Part shown: piece by piece, positions 1-7,615 of the stretch
Position numbering within the stretch: position 1 is the first letter of the stretch
Layout of the letters: each line of letters begins with the position of its first letter
NCBI RefSeq assembly: GCF_016918035.1
Contig: NZ_JAERWK010000008.1
Location: 412,796-476,795 of the forward strand
Length of the DNA stretch: 64,000 bases
From: Nakamurella leprariae
Lineage (GTDB): Bacteria; Actinomycetota; Actinomycetes; Mycobacteriales; Nakamurellaceae
Reading direction: 5' to 3'
Notes under the pieces: generated by a model
The model's input: the letters and a program-made list of their open reading frames with translations, nothing else
Told to the model about the DNA's origin: nothing
Database searches by the model: none
Made by a program: the position numbers and the translations under genes

Positions 1-166
1 CCCCGAGCACCGCCGCGGCCGTGTCGACGGCCATCGCCCGGGCCAGCCGGGACCGCGCCCACGGGTCGATCCGCAACCGGCTCTTGCCCCGGAGCGTGTC
101 CTTGATCGGGACGACCATCCACCAGCCGGCGCCGGCGGCCCGGTCGGGCCTGATCGCGATGTGCAC
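1..166 (-). CDS. fbiD: FbiD/CofC guanylyltransferase, N-terminal part (cut by window edge)
   Basis: The reverse strand reads WWMVVPIKDTLRGKSRLR followed by RLARAMAVDTAAAVLG, the nucleotide-binding N-terminus of CofC/FbiD (canonical VVPVK..AKSRL then a LA.AM..DT helix). This family transfers GMP from GTP to 2-phospholactate or phosphoenolpyruvate, an early step of coenzyme F420 biosynthesis in the cytosol. Only about 55 codons are inside the window; the gene continues past base 1. The GTG at 166 is chosen because the WW dipeptide just before VVP is usual in the family; an ATG at 118 is the alternative. It is divergent from the NrtR-like gene. Two LLM-class oxidoreductases of the F420 type lie elsewhere in the window, consistent with an F420-using organism. 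Confidence 0.72.
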   Translation of the reverse strand, partial: MHIAIRPDRAAGAGWWMVVPIKDTLRGKSRLRIDPWARSRLARAMAVDTAAAVLG

Positions 167-258
167 CTGGACATTGTGCGCACCGGCCGGCGGCTGCCCG
201 CATCGGGCCGGACCGCCGGGCCCGGGCTGTCGTGTGCGGGGGTCGCGCGGCGCGACGC

Positions 259-264
259 TAGCCT
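259..264 (+). promoter_or_regulatory. -10 box TAGCCT for leaderless nrtR-like gene
   Basis: TAGCCT fits TANNNT and is followed after 7 bases by the GTG at 272, with no ribosome binding site between. This is the geometry of a leaderless actinobacterial transcript and supports the GTG 272 start over the longer in-frame option at 161. Confidence 0.5.
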
Positions 265-271
265 TCCCGCC

Positions 272-931
272 GTGACCGCGCCGGACCCGACCGCCGATCA
301 GGCCGAGACGTCGTACGTCTCGGTCGACGTGCTGGCCCTGCGGTTCGACCACGACCGCCGGGCGGTGCAGCTGGGCATCGGGATCCGCGCGACGGCGCCC
401 TTCGCGGGCCGCCCGGCGCTGCCCGGCGTGCTGCTGCGCCGGGGTGAGCGGCTGGGCGAGGCGGGCCGGCGGGCCCTGGGCAAGATCGGCGTCACCGACC
501 CGACCCCGGCGATGGGCCAGTTGATCACCTTCGACGAGCCCAACCGTGACCCACGCGGGCCGACCCTGTCGGTGGCGCTGTGGGCGGTCGCGGACTCGAC
601 GGGGACGGCGGACTGGGTGCCGCTGGACACTCCCCCGGCCCTGGCGTTCGACCACGCCCGGATCGTGGCCGACTGCCGGGACCTGCTGGCCGGCATGCTG
701 TGGCGCGACCTGCATTTCACCCGCGCGCTGACCGGTCCGGTGTTCGCCGCCGCCGACGCCCTGGACGTGCACGCCTCGCTGACCGGGCGTCCGGCCGACC
801 GTGGCAACCTCAACCGGGTGCTGGCCGGGTTGCCCGGCCTGACCAAGGACGGCGTGCAGGTGGCCCGCGGCCGGGGCCGGCCGAGCGCGCTGTGGCGCTG
901 GCAGGACGACGCCCCGGACGGGACCGCCTAA
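272..931 (+). CDS. NrtR-type transcriptional regulator (degenerate Nudix + winged helix)
   Basis: The 219-residue protein has a Nudix-like N-terminal domain (about residues 15-135) and a C-terminal winged-helix domain (about 145-212) with the NrtR signatures FDEPNRDPRG (87-96), GNLNRVL (178-184) and GRGRPSALWRW (200-210). The Nudix box around 52-74 keeps the GE but reads RRALGKIG where active enzymes have REXXEEXG, so hydrolysis should be lost. Known NrtR proteins bind ADP-ribose or related ligands through such a dead Nudix domain and repress NAD-metabolism genes. Here it converges with, and overlaps by 4 bp, the PurA-like gene of a two-gene operon that it may control. The start is set by the -10 box at 259. 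The family call is firm; ligand and target are inferred. Confidence 0.85.
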   Translation: MTAPDPTADQAETSYVSVDVLALRFDHDRRAVQLGIGIRATAPFAGRPALPGVLLRRGERLGEAGRRALGKIGVTDPTPAMGQLITFDEPNRDPRGPTLSVALWAVADSTGTADWVPLDTPPALAFDHARIVADCRDLLAGMLWRDLHFTRALTGPVFAAADALDVHASLTGRPADRGNLNRVLAGLPGLTKDGVQVARGRGRPSALWRWQDDAPDGTA

Positions 932-2304
932 CGACCGGCGAGGACCGCGCACGCCGCCCGATCGGCCCGGGTCGGCCCGGTCGCCGTGGCCACCACCGGC
1001 ACCCCGAGCGCGGCGAGGTGACGCAGCACGTCGTCGGCCCCGTCCATCGTCACCAGCTCCGGCTCCGCCGCGGTCAGCTGCGCGGTGAGGCCGGCCTGGT
1101 GGTCCAGATCGCCGGACCGACCCACCGCCCAGTCGGTGACCCGGGTCCCGCCCACCCGGTGGGCGACCGCGACCCGGACCCGTCCTGCGGTCCCGACCAC
1201 CGAGTCGAGGTGGGTGACGGCCAGCCCGTCGACCCGGCCGGCCACCCGCAGCGCGTACCGCAGCCCGACCAGGTCGAGATGACCGACCCGCCAGGCACCC
1301 TGGTACCGCCCGGTGTCGTTGTCGGGCTCGGGCAGGTGGTCCAGCAGGTCGCCGTCCTCGGTCGGCAGCGGGCCCGCGCCGTGCCGGGTGGCGTAGCCGC
1401 GCACCACCCCCACCACGGCGCCCGGCGCCAGGCCCGCCGCGGCCAGCACCGCCTGGCCGCTGTCCGGTGTGGTGGTGCTCCAGGTGGTGTGCGGATGGAA
1501 CCCCCGCCACTGGTCGAGCAGCACACCCTGCGCCTGCTCGACCACGACCGGGCCGCGCCGGCCGACCCGGGCCAGGTGCCCCGGCTCGGCCACCCGCACC
1601 GCCTCGGCGAACGCCGAGGCCAGCTCGACCATCTCGTCGACGCCCGGGTGTCCGTGCTCGCTGCCGGCCAGCAGCGGTCGGTACACGGCGATGAGGTCCT
1701 CCAGCCGGCGCCGCAGCGTGCTGCGGTCCCGGCAGTCACCCACCCGCAGCGCCGGGCCGGTCACGTCGCCCGGCGCGTCGAGGTCCCCGACCCGCTGTCC
1801 GGCCTGCGCACCGGCCCGGGCCGCCAGGTCGTACCAGACGGTCTCGCCGACCCCGAGTCCGCACGAGCCGTGCGCCCGCCGGCCGCGCCGGTCCTCGCGG
1901 GTGCGGTTCGCCGCCACGTGCACCGGCGTGGTGACCAGCGCGTCGGGATGCACGGTGAGCATCCGCAACGGGTCGGACACCCCCAGTCCGGCCAGCGCCT
2001 CGGCCTCGGCGGCGAGTGCGATCGGTTCCACCGTGACACCCTCGGCCAGGTAGGTGGGCACCCCGGCGAACGTGCCGGACCCGAACTGGTGGAACGTGTG
2101 TCGCCGCCCCGGCCGCCCGTCGACGCCGGGCTCGCGCACCGTGTGCGCGGCCTGGGCGCCGCCGTTGCAGCGCACCACGGCCGCGACCGGTCGGGTGCTG
2201 CACAGCCAGTCGACCGTGGCCCCCTTGCCCTCGTCCCCGAACCCCAGCCCGGTGACGACGACGTTCGCCTGCTCCGGGAAGCGGGCGGCCGGACCGCCCG
2301 TCAT
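928..2304 (-). CDS. Divergent adenylosuccinate synthetase-like (PurA-like) protein
   Basis: This 458-residue protein keeps the PurA fold signatures: GDEGKG (residues 23-28), QAAHTV with the catalytic-type His54, EQAQG then LLD (256-264), RHGAGPLPTE (307-316) and THLDSV (364-369). Several substrate loops differ. The IMP loop TTGRGIGP of true PurA reads SCGLGVGE (147-154), the aspartate loop TGRRRRTGW reads TGRYQGAWR (331-339), and the guanine-binding TKLD reads THLD. PurA joins aspartate to IMP using GTP; this paralogue probably uses another nucleotide or amine acceptor. Its ATG overlaps the stop of the vWA gene by 4 bases, so the two are translationally coupled. It is unlikely to be the housekeeping purA. 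Function unknown. Confidence 0.8.
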   Translation of the reverse strand: MTGGPAARFPEQANVVVTGLGFGDEGKGATVDWLCSTRPVAAVVRCNGGAQAAHTVREPGVDGRPGRRHTFHQFGSGTFAGVPTYLAEGVTVEPIALAAEAEALAGLGVSDPLRMLTVHPDALVTTPVHVAANRTREDRRGRRAHGSCGLGVGETVWYDLAARAGAQAGQRVGDLDAPGDVTGPALRVGDCRDRSTLRRRLEDLIAVYRPLLAGSEHGHPGVDEMVELASAFAEAVRVAEPGHLARVGRRGPVVVEQAQGVLLDQWRGFHPHTTWSTTTPDSGQAVLAAAGLAPGAVVGVVRGYATRHGAGPLPTEDGDLLDHLPEPDNDTGRYQGAWRVGHLDLVGLRYALRVAGRVDGLAVTHLDSVVGTAGRVRVAVAHRVGGTRVTDWAVGRSGDLDHQAGLTAQLTAAEPELVTMDGADDVLRHLAALGVPVVATATGPTRADRAACAVLAGR

Positions 2305-3272
2305 CGCCCGCCCCGTCCGTGCATCGCCTGGAACCCGAACCCGCCCCAGGCCGACCGCAGCGCCCGCGGGCGCCGGAGCACCACCGCCGCGCCGGCCGGC
2401 GGCGCCACTCCGGCGCCGGCCAGTCCGTCGTCGAGACCGTCGACCGGTGCGCCGGCCTCGGTGGTGGCGATGGTGGCCGCGATGAGATCGCTGATGGCGG
2501 CCGGATCCTCGAGCCGCAGCAGCCGTTCCCCGAGCAGCGCCCGCCAGTGCCGGTCCACCTGCGGGTCGTCCCAGTAGGCGGTCATCCGCGGCAGCACGAA
2601 GAACGTGTGCCAGCGCTGCTGGACCTCGCGGTAGATCTCGCGGGTGTCCAGGTCACCGGGCAGCCGGTCGCCGATCACCCGACGCACGTGCTCGGCGCGC
2701 AGCCACGGCTTGTTCATCTCGTCGCCGACCAGGAACAGGTAGCCCTTGCGGCCGTGCCGTTCCCACGCGTCGGTGACGGTGTGCCGGGCGATGAAGTACG
2801 CGGCCAGCTCATACGACTCGGTCTTCTGCCCGCCCCCGCCGCCCTCCAGGAAGACGCTCCGCAGCTGCTCGTCCATCCGGTTGTCCGACTCGAACTGACC
2901 GACCTGCAGTGGCACCCGGTCGGTCTCGGCGTCGCCGATCGCCCCGAACAGGATCTGCGGGTCCGGGACGTGCGGCTGGTCGCGCAGCAGTCCGTGCAGG
3001 TCCGCCAGCCGCTGCTGGACCAGCCGCGGCACCCGGCCCATCGATCCGGTCACGTCGAAGAGCACCGCCACCGGGGTGCTGGCCGGGTGCTCGGCGCTGT
3101 CCCGGCTCTCCCGAGCATCCACCCGGAACGGGTCCAGCTCCGGCGCCGCCGCCCAGGTCGACCGCGGCCGGCGGCGCACGTCCGCGTCCCAGCCGAAGTC
3201 GTCCCGGCCGGCCGCCCGACGGAAGGTGGCCGCCGCGCGGAAGGTGTCGTCGTTCCATCGCCCGTAACCCAT
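2301..3272 (-). CDS. von Willebrand A (vWA) domain protein, first gene of PurA-like operon
   Basis: The 323-residue protein has a vWA domain over roughly residues 65-290. The metal-ion site motif DVTGS (73-77, a DxTxS form of DxSxS) and a downstream Thr near 151 are present, and FLVGDEMN lies on a core strand. There is no signal peptide or membrane segment, so it should be cytosolic. vWA domains usually assemble with partner proteins through a bound metal. A strong ribosome binding site (GAGGGGAG) precedes the ATG at 3272, and an unusually AT-rich palindrome lies 30 bases upstream. It overlaps the PurA-like gene by 4 bp, which implies joint expression and probably a joint function. I do not recognise a named role. 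Confidence 0.75.
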   Translation of the reverse strand: MGYGRWNDDTFRAAATFRRAAGRDDFGWDADVRRRPRSTWAAAPELDPFRVDARESRDSAEHPASTPVAVLFDVTGSMGRVPRLVQQRLADLHGLLRDQPHVPDPQILFGAIGDAETDRVPLQVGQFESDNRMDEQLRSVFLEGGGGGQKTESYELAAYFIARHTVTDAWERHGRKGYLFLVGDEMNKPWLRAEHVRRVIGDRLPGDLDTREIYREVQQRWHTFFVLPRMTAYWDDPQVDRHWRALLGERLLRLEDPAAISDLIAATIATTEAGAPVDGLDDGLAGAGVAPPAGAAVVLRRPRALRSAWGGFGFQAMHGRGGR

Positions 3273-3300
3273 CTCGAGCTCCCCTCGTCGTCCGATGTTA

Positions 3301-3320
3301 TTAGTCTATATGACTAGAAC
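3301..3320 (-). promoter_or_regulatory. AT-rich palindrome in vWA/purA-like promoter, candidate NrtR operator
   Basis: TAGTC (3302-3306) and GACTA (3312-3316) form an inverted repeat around TATAT. The patch is conspicuously AT-rich for this genome and lies 29-48 bases upstream of the vWA start, where a -10 region and an operator would be. NrtR operators are palindromes, and half-sites of this kind are plausible, but no binding data are visible in sequence. Confidence 0.45.
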
Positions 3321-3379
3321 CGTGACGGCAAGCAGCACGCAGGGGTGATGAGGCGGAGCCCCGCGGCCGGTCGGGGCGG

Positions 3380-4411
3380 TCAGCCCGCGTCGCGGGCCAG
3401 GGCCAGGACTCGGGACGTCGCGCGCAGGTACTTCTTCCGGTAGCCGCTGCGCAGCAGCTCCTCGGTGAACAGCGCGTCCAGCGGGTCACCGGACGCGATC
3501 ACCGGGATGGACCGGTCGTAGAGGCGGTCGATGAGCACCACCCAGCGCAGGCCCACCGACTGGTCGGTGATCGACCGCACCCCGAGCAGGTGGGCGCCCG
3601 TGACACCGTCGACCAGGCGCCCGTACCGGGACGGGTGCAGCGCGGCGAGCCGGACCGACAGATCGGCGAAGTCGTCGAGCGTGCCGGCCGGGTCGGCCGC
3701 GGCGCGGCGCCGCACCTCGTCGTCGGTCGACGGGGCCGGGGCGGCGGCCAGCCCGGCGTGCCGGTAGTCCGGCCCGTCCACCCGGATGGTGTCGAACCGC
3801 GCGGACAGCGCGTGGATCTCGCGGCGGAAGTCCTCGGCCGCGAACCGGCCCTCCCCCAGCTTGTCCGGCAGCGTGTTCGAGGTGGCGGCCAGGTGTACCC
3901 CGGCGTCGGCCAACGCGCCGAGCAACCGGGTCATCACCATGGTGTCGCCCGGGTCGTCCAGTTCGAACTCGTCGACGGCGAGCAGGGTGTGCCCGGAGAG
4001 CCGACGGACCGTCTCGGCGAACCCGAGCGCGCCGACCAGCTGGGTGTACTCGACGAAGGTGCCGTAGGCCTTGGGCCCCGGCACCTGGTGCCAGAGCGAG
4101 GCGAGCAGGTGGGTCTTGCCCACACCGAAACCGCCGTCGAGGTAGACGCCGCGACCCTCGGCCGGTGCCGCGGCCCGACGGAACAGCCCCTTGCGGGCCG
4201 GCTTCTGGGCACGGTCGCTGATGTGCTGGGCGAACGCGGCCAGCTCGTGCAGCGCCCGGGCCTGGGACGGTTCGTCGGGCGCCGGACGGTAGGTGCTGAA
4301 GCGCACGTCGGCGAACCGCGGCGGGGGCACCAGCGCGGCGACGAGCTCGTCCGGGCTCACCACCGGGTCGCGGTCGACGAGGCGCAGCACCGGGGCGGTC
4401 AGGTCGGTCAC
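3380..4411 (-). CDS. zapE: ZapE/AFG1-family ATPase
   Basis: The 343-residue P-loop ATPase shows VYLDGGFGVGKTHLLASLWH (Walker A), LLAVDEFELDDPGD (Walker B in the AFG1 form), a sensor-like LAATSNTLP and the family C-terminus IPVIASG then FTEELLRSGYRKKYLRA. Members of this AAA family act in cell division (ZapE) or protein quality control. The GTG at 4411 is chosen because TAGGCT lies 8 bases upstream in leaderless geometry and because the longer reading to 4657 adds only low-complexity sequence overlapping the divergent gene. It is divergent from the RibD-like gene, as in M. tuberculosis (Rv2670c/Rv2671). Confidence 0.88.
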   Translation of the reverse strand: MTDLTAPVLRLVDRDPVVSPDELVAALVPPPRFADVRFSTYRPAPDEPSQARALHELAAFAQHISDRAQKPARKGLFRRAAAPAEGRGVYLDGGFGVGKTHLLASLWHQVPGPKAYGTFVEYTQLVGALGFAETVRRLSGHTLLAVDEFELDDPGDTMVMTRLLGALADAGVHLAATSNTLPDKLGEGRFAAEDFRREIHALSARFDTIRVDGPDYRHAGLAAAPAPSTDDEVRRRAAADPAGTLDDFADLSVRLAALHPSRYGRLVDGVTGAHLLGVRSITDQSVGLRWVVLIDRLYDRSIPVIASGDPLDALFTEELLRSGYRKKYLRATSRVLALARDAG

Positions 4412-4419
4412 GAGGGCCG

Positions 4420-4425
4420 AGCCTA
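4420..4425 (-). promoter_or_regulatory. -10 box TAGGCT for leaderless zapE
   Basis: On the reverse strand TAGGCT is followed after 8 bases by the GTG at 4411. No Shine-Dalgarno sequence lies between, so a leaderless transcript is likely. Confidence 0.45.
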
Positions 4426-4554
4426 GAGAGCCGACGCGCCCGGACGGACCCGCCGACGCGGCCACCACCGCAGCGCACGGCGCGCTGGTGAGCAGCATCA
4501 CGCGGCCCGGGCCGACCCCGACCGGCATCCGGCACGGTCCGGGATGATGACCGG

Positions 4555-5415
4555 GTGCTGCCACACGAGCGGGTACCACCGCCGCCGACCACGACGCCCA
4601 CCGACGGATCGGTCGGCACCGGAACCGGCCACCACCCGCACCACCGGCGCCATGCACCCGACCCGGCGCGGGACCGACCCCGCTTCGACGACGACGGCCT
4701 GGCCCACTGGTACCGCTGGCCGGCCCGGGTGACCCAGCAGCCGGTGGTCCGGGCCACCATGATCGTCTCGCTCGACGGCATGGCCACGCTGGACGGCCGC
4801 TCCGGGGGGCTGGGCGGACCGGCCGACGAGCGCCGGTTCACGCTGCTGCGCGACCTGGCCGACGTGGTGCTGGTCGGATCGGGCACGGCACGGGCTGAGC
4901 ACTACGGCGGCATCCGACTGAACGACACCCGGGCCCGCCGCCGGGCCCGGTGGGGGCTCGGCGTCATCCCGCCGCCGCTGGCCGTGGTCACCGGGCGCGG
5001 CCTGCCCGCGGACTCGCCGGTGTTCACCGACACGGTCACCCCGCCGATCATCGTGACCACCGACGCGGCCGCCGCGTCCGTGCCTGCGGACAGCGGTGCC
5101 CGGGTCCTGGTCGCCGGCACCGACCGGGTCGACCTGACCGCCGTCATCGTGGCGCTGGCCGGGCTCGGGCTGCACCGCATCTCCTGCGAGGGTGGGCCCG
5201 CACTGCTGGCCGGCCTGCTCGCCGCCGATCTGCTCGACGAGCTCTGCCTGACGGTGGCGCCGCTGCTGGCCGGCCCGGGCGGTGAGCGCCTGCTGCCCGC
5301 GGACGCCGTCCCGGCTCCGGGCAGCCGGCGGTGGCAGCTGCGGGACCGGCACGACGAGGACGACCTGCTGTTCCTGCGCTACCGGCGCGAGCACGGACCG
5401 GGAGCGGCCGAGTGA
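4555..5415 (+). CDS. Pyrimidine reductase family protein (RibD C-terminal domain)
   Basis: The 286-residue protein has a roughly 50-residue His/Pro-rich leader, then a RibD-C/dihydrofolate-reductase-like fold with VRATMIVSLDGMATLDGRSG, VVLVGSGTARAEHYGG and the NADPH-site segment ISCEGGPALLAGLL. It lacks the deaminase domain of bifunctional RibD. The mycobacterial orthologue by position, Rv2671, is reported to provide dihydrofolate reductase activity, so this may reduce folate or a related pteridine. GATGAT, 6 bases before the GTG, may be a -10 box for a leaderless message; the exact start within the His/Pro-rich leader is uncertain. Its stop overlaps the next gene's start (GTGA). Confidence 0.82.
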   Translation: MLPHERVPPPPTTTPTDGSVGTGTGHHPHHRRHAPDPARDRPRFDDDGLAHWYRWPARVTQQPVVRATMIVSLDGMATLDGRSGGLGGPADERRFTLLRDLADVVLVGSGTARAEHYGGIRLNDTRARRRARWGLGVIPPPLAVVTGRGLPADSPVFTDTVTPPIIVTTDAAAASVPADSGARVLVAGTDRVDLTAVIVALAGLGLHRISCEGGPALLAGLLAADLLDELCLTVAPLLAGPGGERLLPADAVPAPGSRRWQLRDRHDEDDLLFLRYRREHGPGAAE

Positions 5416-7034
5416 CCTCCGCCCGGCCCCGCCGGACACCCGGAGCCCGGGCGGCGCTGACCGTGCTCTCCACGCTGGCCGTGCTCTCCGTGCTCTCCGT
5501 GCTGGCCGGCTGTACCGCCGGGCCGTCCGACCGACCGGCTCTGGCCACCTGGGGCGCGCCGACCGGCGGCACGGGCGGTTCCGGCACCGCCGCCCCGGGC
5601 ACGGGGGTGGTACCGGCGCCGACCGTCCGCTGGCAGGAGTGCCCGGAGCGGGTCCCCGAGATCGACCCCGGCACCGGGCTGACCTTCCGGGTCGACTGCG
5701 CCCAGGTGCCGGTGGAACGGTCGAGCCTGGGCGGCAGTTCGATCGTCGCGCGGATGCAGCTGACCCGGGCCCGCACGGCCGAGCTGCCCGAGGACGCGGT
5801 CCCGCTCATCGTGCTGCCCGACGAGCCCGGCCGGCCGGCCGGCGACCAGGTGGCGACCGTCGCCGCGGGACTGACCGAGGACGTCCGCGGGCGGTACGCC
5901 GTGGTGGTGCCCGACCTGGTCGGCACCGGCCGGTCCGACGGCGTGGACTGCGTGGCCGACGAGTCGGTCGACACCCTCAGCACGCTGGCCGCCGACCCGA
6001 CGTCCGGTGCGGGCGCCACCCGCCTCGACCGGCTGGCCCGGGACCTCACCTTCGACTGCAGTGAGATCGTCGGTGGCACCCTGTCCCTGGTCGACTCTGC
6101 GGCCGCGGCGGGTGATCTGGAGACCGTCCGGGTGGCCCTGGGCCTGCCCGAGCTGACCCTGCTCGGCCGCGGGTTCGGCGCAACGCTGGCCGGGCTGGTC
6201 ATCGACCGGACCCCGGACCGGGTGACCGCGGCGGTGCTGGACGCACCGTTCGATCCGTCGGTCGGACCGACCGGCCGGGCCGCGGACCGGGCCCGGGCGG
6301 CGGAAGCCGCGTTCGACGACTTCGCCGCCGCCTGCACGACCGGCCCGGACTGCCCGCTCGGCCCGGATCCGCGCGGCCGCATCACCGAACTGGTCGCTGG
6401 GCTCGAGGAGACCGGTGGCGTCCGCGGCAGTGTCGGGTCGGTCACCGGCGGCACCGTGCTGCTCACGCTGTTGCTCTCACTGGGCGAGCCGGCCGGGTGG
6501 CCAGAGCTGGCCGCGGCCGTGGGCGCGCTGGCCGACGCCGTGTCGGCGGGGACCCCCACCCGGGCTCCGGCGGGCGTGGTGCGGTCGCTGCTGCAGGACC
6601 GGCTGGGCGGTGACGCGGCGGCCACCCTGATGACCGGCCGGCTGCTCTACGCCTGCAACGACACCGCGGACCGGCTGCCGGCCGCCCAGCTCGCGCCGGC
6701 CGCCCAGCAGATGCGCGCCGAGGCCCCGCTGTTCGGGGCGTTCAGCGTGGGACTCGTCGCGCTGTGCTCGACCTGGCCGGCGGCCGAGCGGGCCCTCACC
6801 GGATTCAGCGTCGCCGGCGCGGCACCGATCCTGGTGCTGGCCGCGGCCGACGATCCGGTCGCGCCGGCGGTGGGCGTCCAGGCCGTCGCCCGGCAGTTGC
6901 CCTCGTCGGTCCTGGTCACCTGGCGGTCGGCGCAGCACGGCAGTTACCCCGTATCGGGCTGCGTGAGCGCCGCGGTCGACGCCTACCTGACCGACGGACA
7001 CCTGCCGCCCGACCGCACCGTCTGCCCGCCGTGA
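5412..7034 (+). CDS. Exported lipoprotein alpha/beta hydrolase, TAP-like, nucleophile missing
   Basis: The 540-residue protein starts with a signal peptide and lipobox LAGC (Cys34), so it is probably anchored outside the membrane. A GSG/TG-rich linker leads to an alpha/beta-hydrolase domain with the TAP-like C-terminus (LVLAAADDPVAP, Asp; SAQHGSYPVSGC, His). The nucleophile elbow, normally GxSxG, reads GRGFG, so the catalytic Ser is replaced by Gly. It may therefore be inactive, or may bind rather than cleave. The GTG at 5412 overlaps the RibD-like stop by 3 bases (translational coupling). The position matches the secreted hydrolase Rv2672 of M. tuberculosis. Confidence 0.82.
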   Translation: MTSARPRRTPGARAALTVLSTLAVLSVLSVLAGCTAGPSDRPALATWGAPTGGTGGSGTAAPGTGVVPAPTVRWQECPERVPEIDPGTGLTFRVDCAQVPVERSSLGGSSIVARMQLTRARTAELPEDAVPLIVLPDEPGRPAGDQVATVAAGLTEDVRGRYAVVVPDLVGTGRSDGVDCVADESVDTLSTLAADPTSGAGATRLDRLARDLTFDCSEIVGGTLSLVDSAAAAGDLETVRVALGLPELTLLGRGFGATLAGLVIDRTPDRVTAAVLDAPFDPSVGPTGRAADRARAAEAAFDDFAAACTTGPDCPLGPDPRGRITELVAGLEETGGVRGSVGSVTGGTVLLTLLLSLGEPAGWPELAAAVGALADAVSAGTPTRAPAGVVRSLLQDRLGGDAAATLMTGRLLYACNDTADRLPAAQLAPAAQQMRAEAPLFGAFSVGLVALCSTWPAAERALTGFSVAGAAPILVLAAADDPVAPAVGVQAVARQLPSSVLVTWRSAQHGSYPVSGCVSAAVDAYLTDGHLPPDRTVCPP

Positions 7035-7068
7035 TCCGTGCACCCGGGCCGAACCCCGGCGCCGCGCG

Positions 7069-7074
7069 TACGGT
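7069..7074 (+). promoter_or_regulatory. -10 box TACGGT for leaderless msrB
   Basis: TACGGT is followed after 7 bases by the msrB ATG at 7082, with no ribosome binding site. It sits in the 47-base gap after the hydrolase gene. Confidence 0.45.
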
Positions 7075-7081
7075 GGGCCGT

Positions 7082-7495
7082 ATGACCAGCTCGAGCAAGA
7101 TCGTCAAGACCGACGAGCAGTGGCGTCAGGAACTCGGTCCGCTCGAGTACGCGGTGCTCCGCGAGGGCGCCACCGAGCGGCCCTACACGGGCGAGTACAC
7201 CGACACGAAGACCACCGGCGTCTACTCTTGCCGGGCCTGCGGCGCCGAGCTCTTCCGCTCGGACACGAAGTTCGCCTCGCACTGCGGCTGGCCGAGCTTC
7301 TACCAGCCGACGGCCGAGGACCACGTCATCCTCATCGAGGACCGGTCGCTGGGCATGGTCCGCACCGAGGTCCGGTGCGCGTCCTGCGACTCGCACCTGG
7401 GCCATGTGTTCGCCGGCGAGGGCTACCCCACTCCGACCGATCTGCGGTACTGCATCAACTCGGTCGCCCTGCGGCTGCAGACCACCGCCGACTGA
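7082..7495 (+). CDS. msrB: Peptide-methionine (R)-S-oxide reductase
   Basis: The 137-residue protein matches MsrB throughout: YTGEYTDTKTTGVYSCRACG, the FASHCGWPSFYQP substrate loop, VRCASCDSHLGHVF and the catalytic segment RYCINSVAL. Two CxxC pairs form the structural zinc site and the RYCIN Cys is the nucleophile. It repairs R-methionine sulfoxide in the cytosol using thioredoxin. The ATG at 7082 follows a leaderless-type -10 box. In M. tuberculosis heme genes stand between msrB and the DUF3000 gene; here the next gene starts 120 bp on. Confidence 0.97.
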   Translation: MTSSSKIVKTDEQWRQELGPLEYAVLREGATERPYTGEYTDTKTTGVYSCRACGAELFRSDTKFASHCGWPSFYQPTAEDHVILIEDRSLGMVRTEVRCASCDSHLGHVFAGEGYPTPTDLRYCINSVALRLQTTAD

Positions 7496-7603
7496 CCCAC
7501 CGGCGCACGCCGCGCCGGACGGCGCTGTCACCCGGCCGTGGCCGCGCCACCCGTCCGATGGACTTCCCCGGCGTGGTTCGGAGCCGATGTCGCAGGCCGG
7601 TCG

Positions 7604-7609
7604 TACTGT
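7604..7609 (+). promoter_or_regulatory. -10 box TACTGT for leaderless DUF3000 gene
   Basis: TACTGT lies 6 bases before the ATG at 7616, with no Shine-Dalgarno sequence. This supports the 196-codon start over the longer in-frame reading. Confidence 0.45.
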
Positions 7610-7615
7610 CGCGCC

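Noticed and set aside
21..275. 84-codon frame on the + strand at the left edge
   Set aside because: It is antisense to the fbiD start and runs through the nrtR-like leader; no homology.
580..2577. 665-codon open frame on the + strand across the PurA-like gene
   Set aside because: It is the antisense shadow of the PurA-like and vWA genes; composition is Arg/Pro/Gly-rich with no domain, as expected for high-GC antisense frames.
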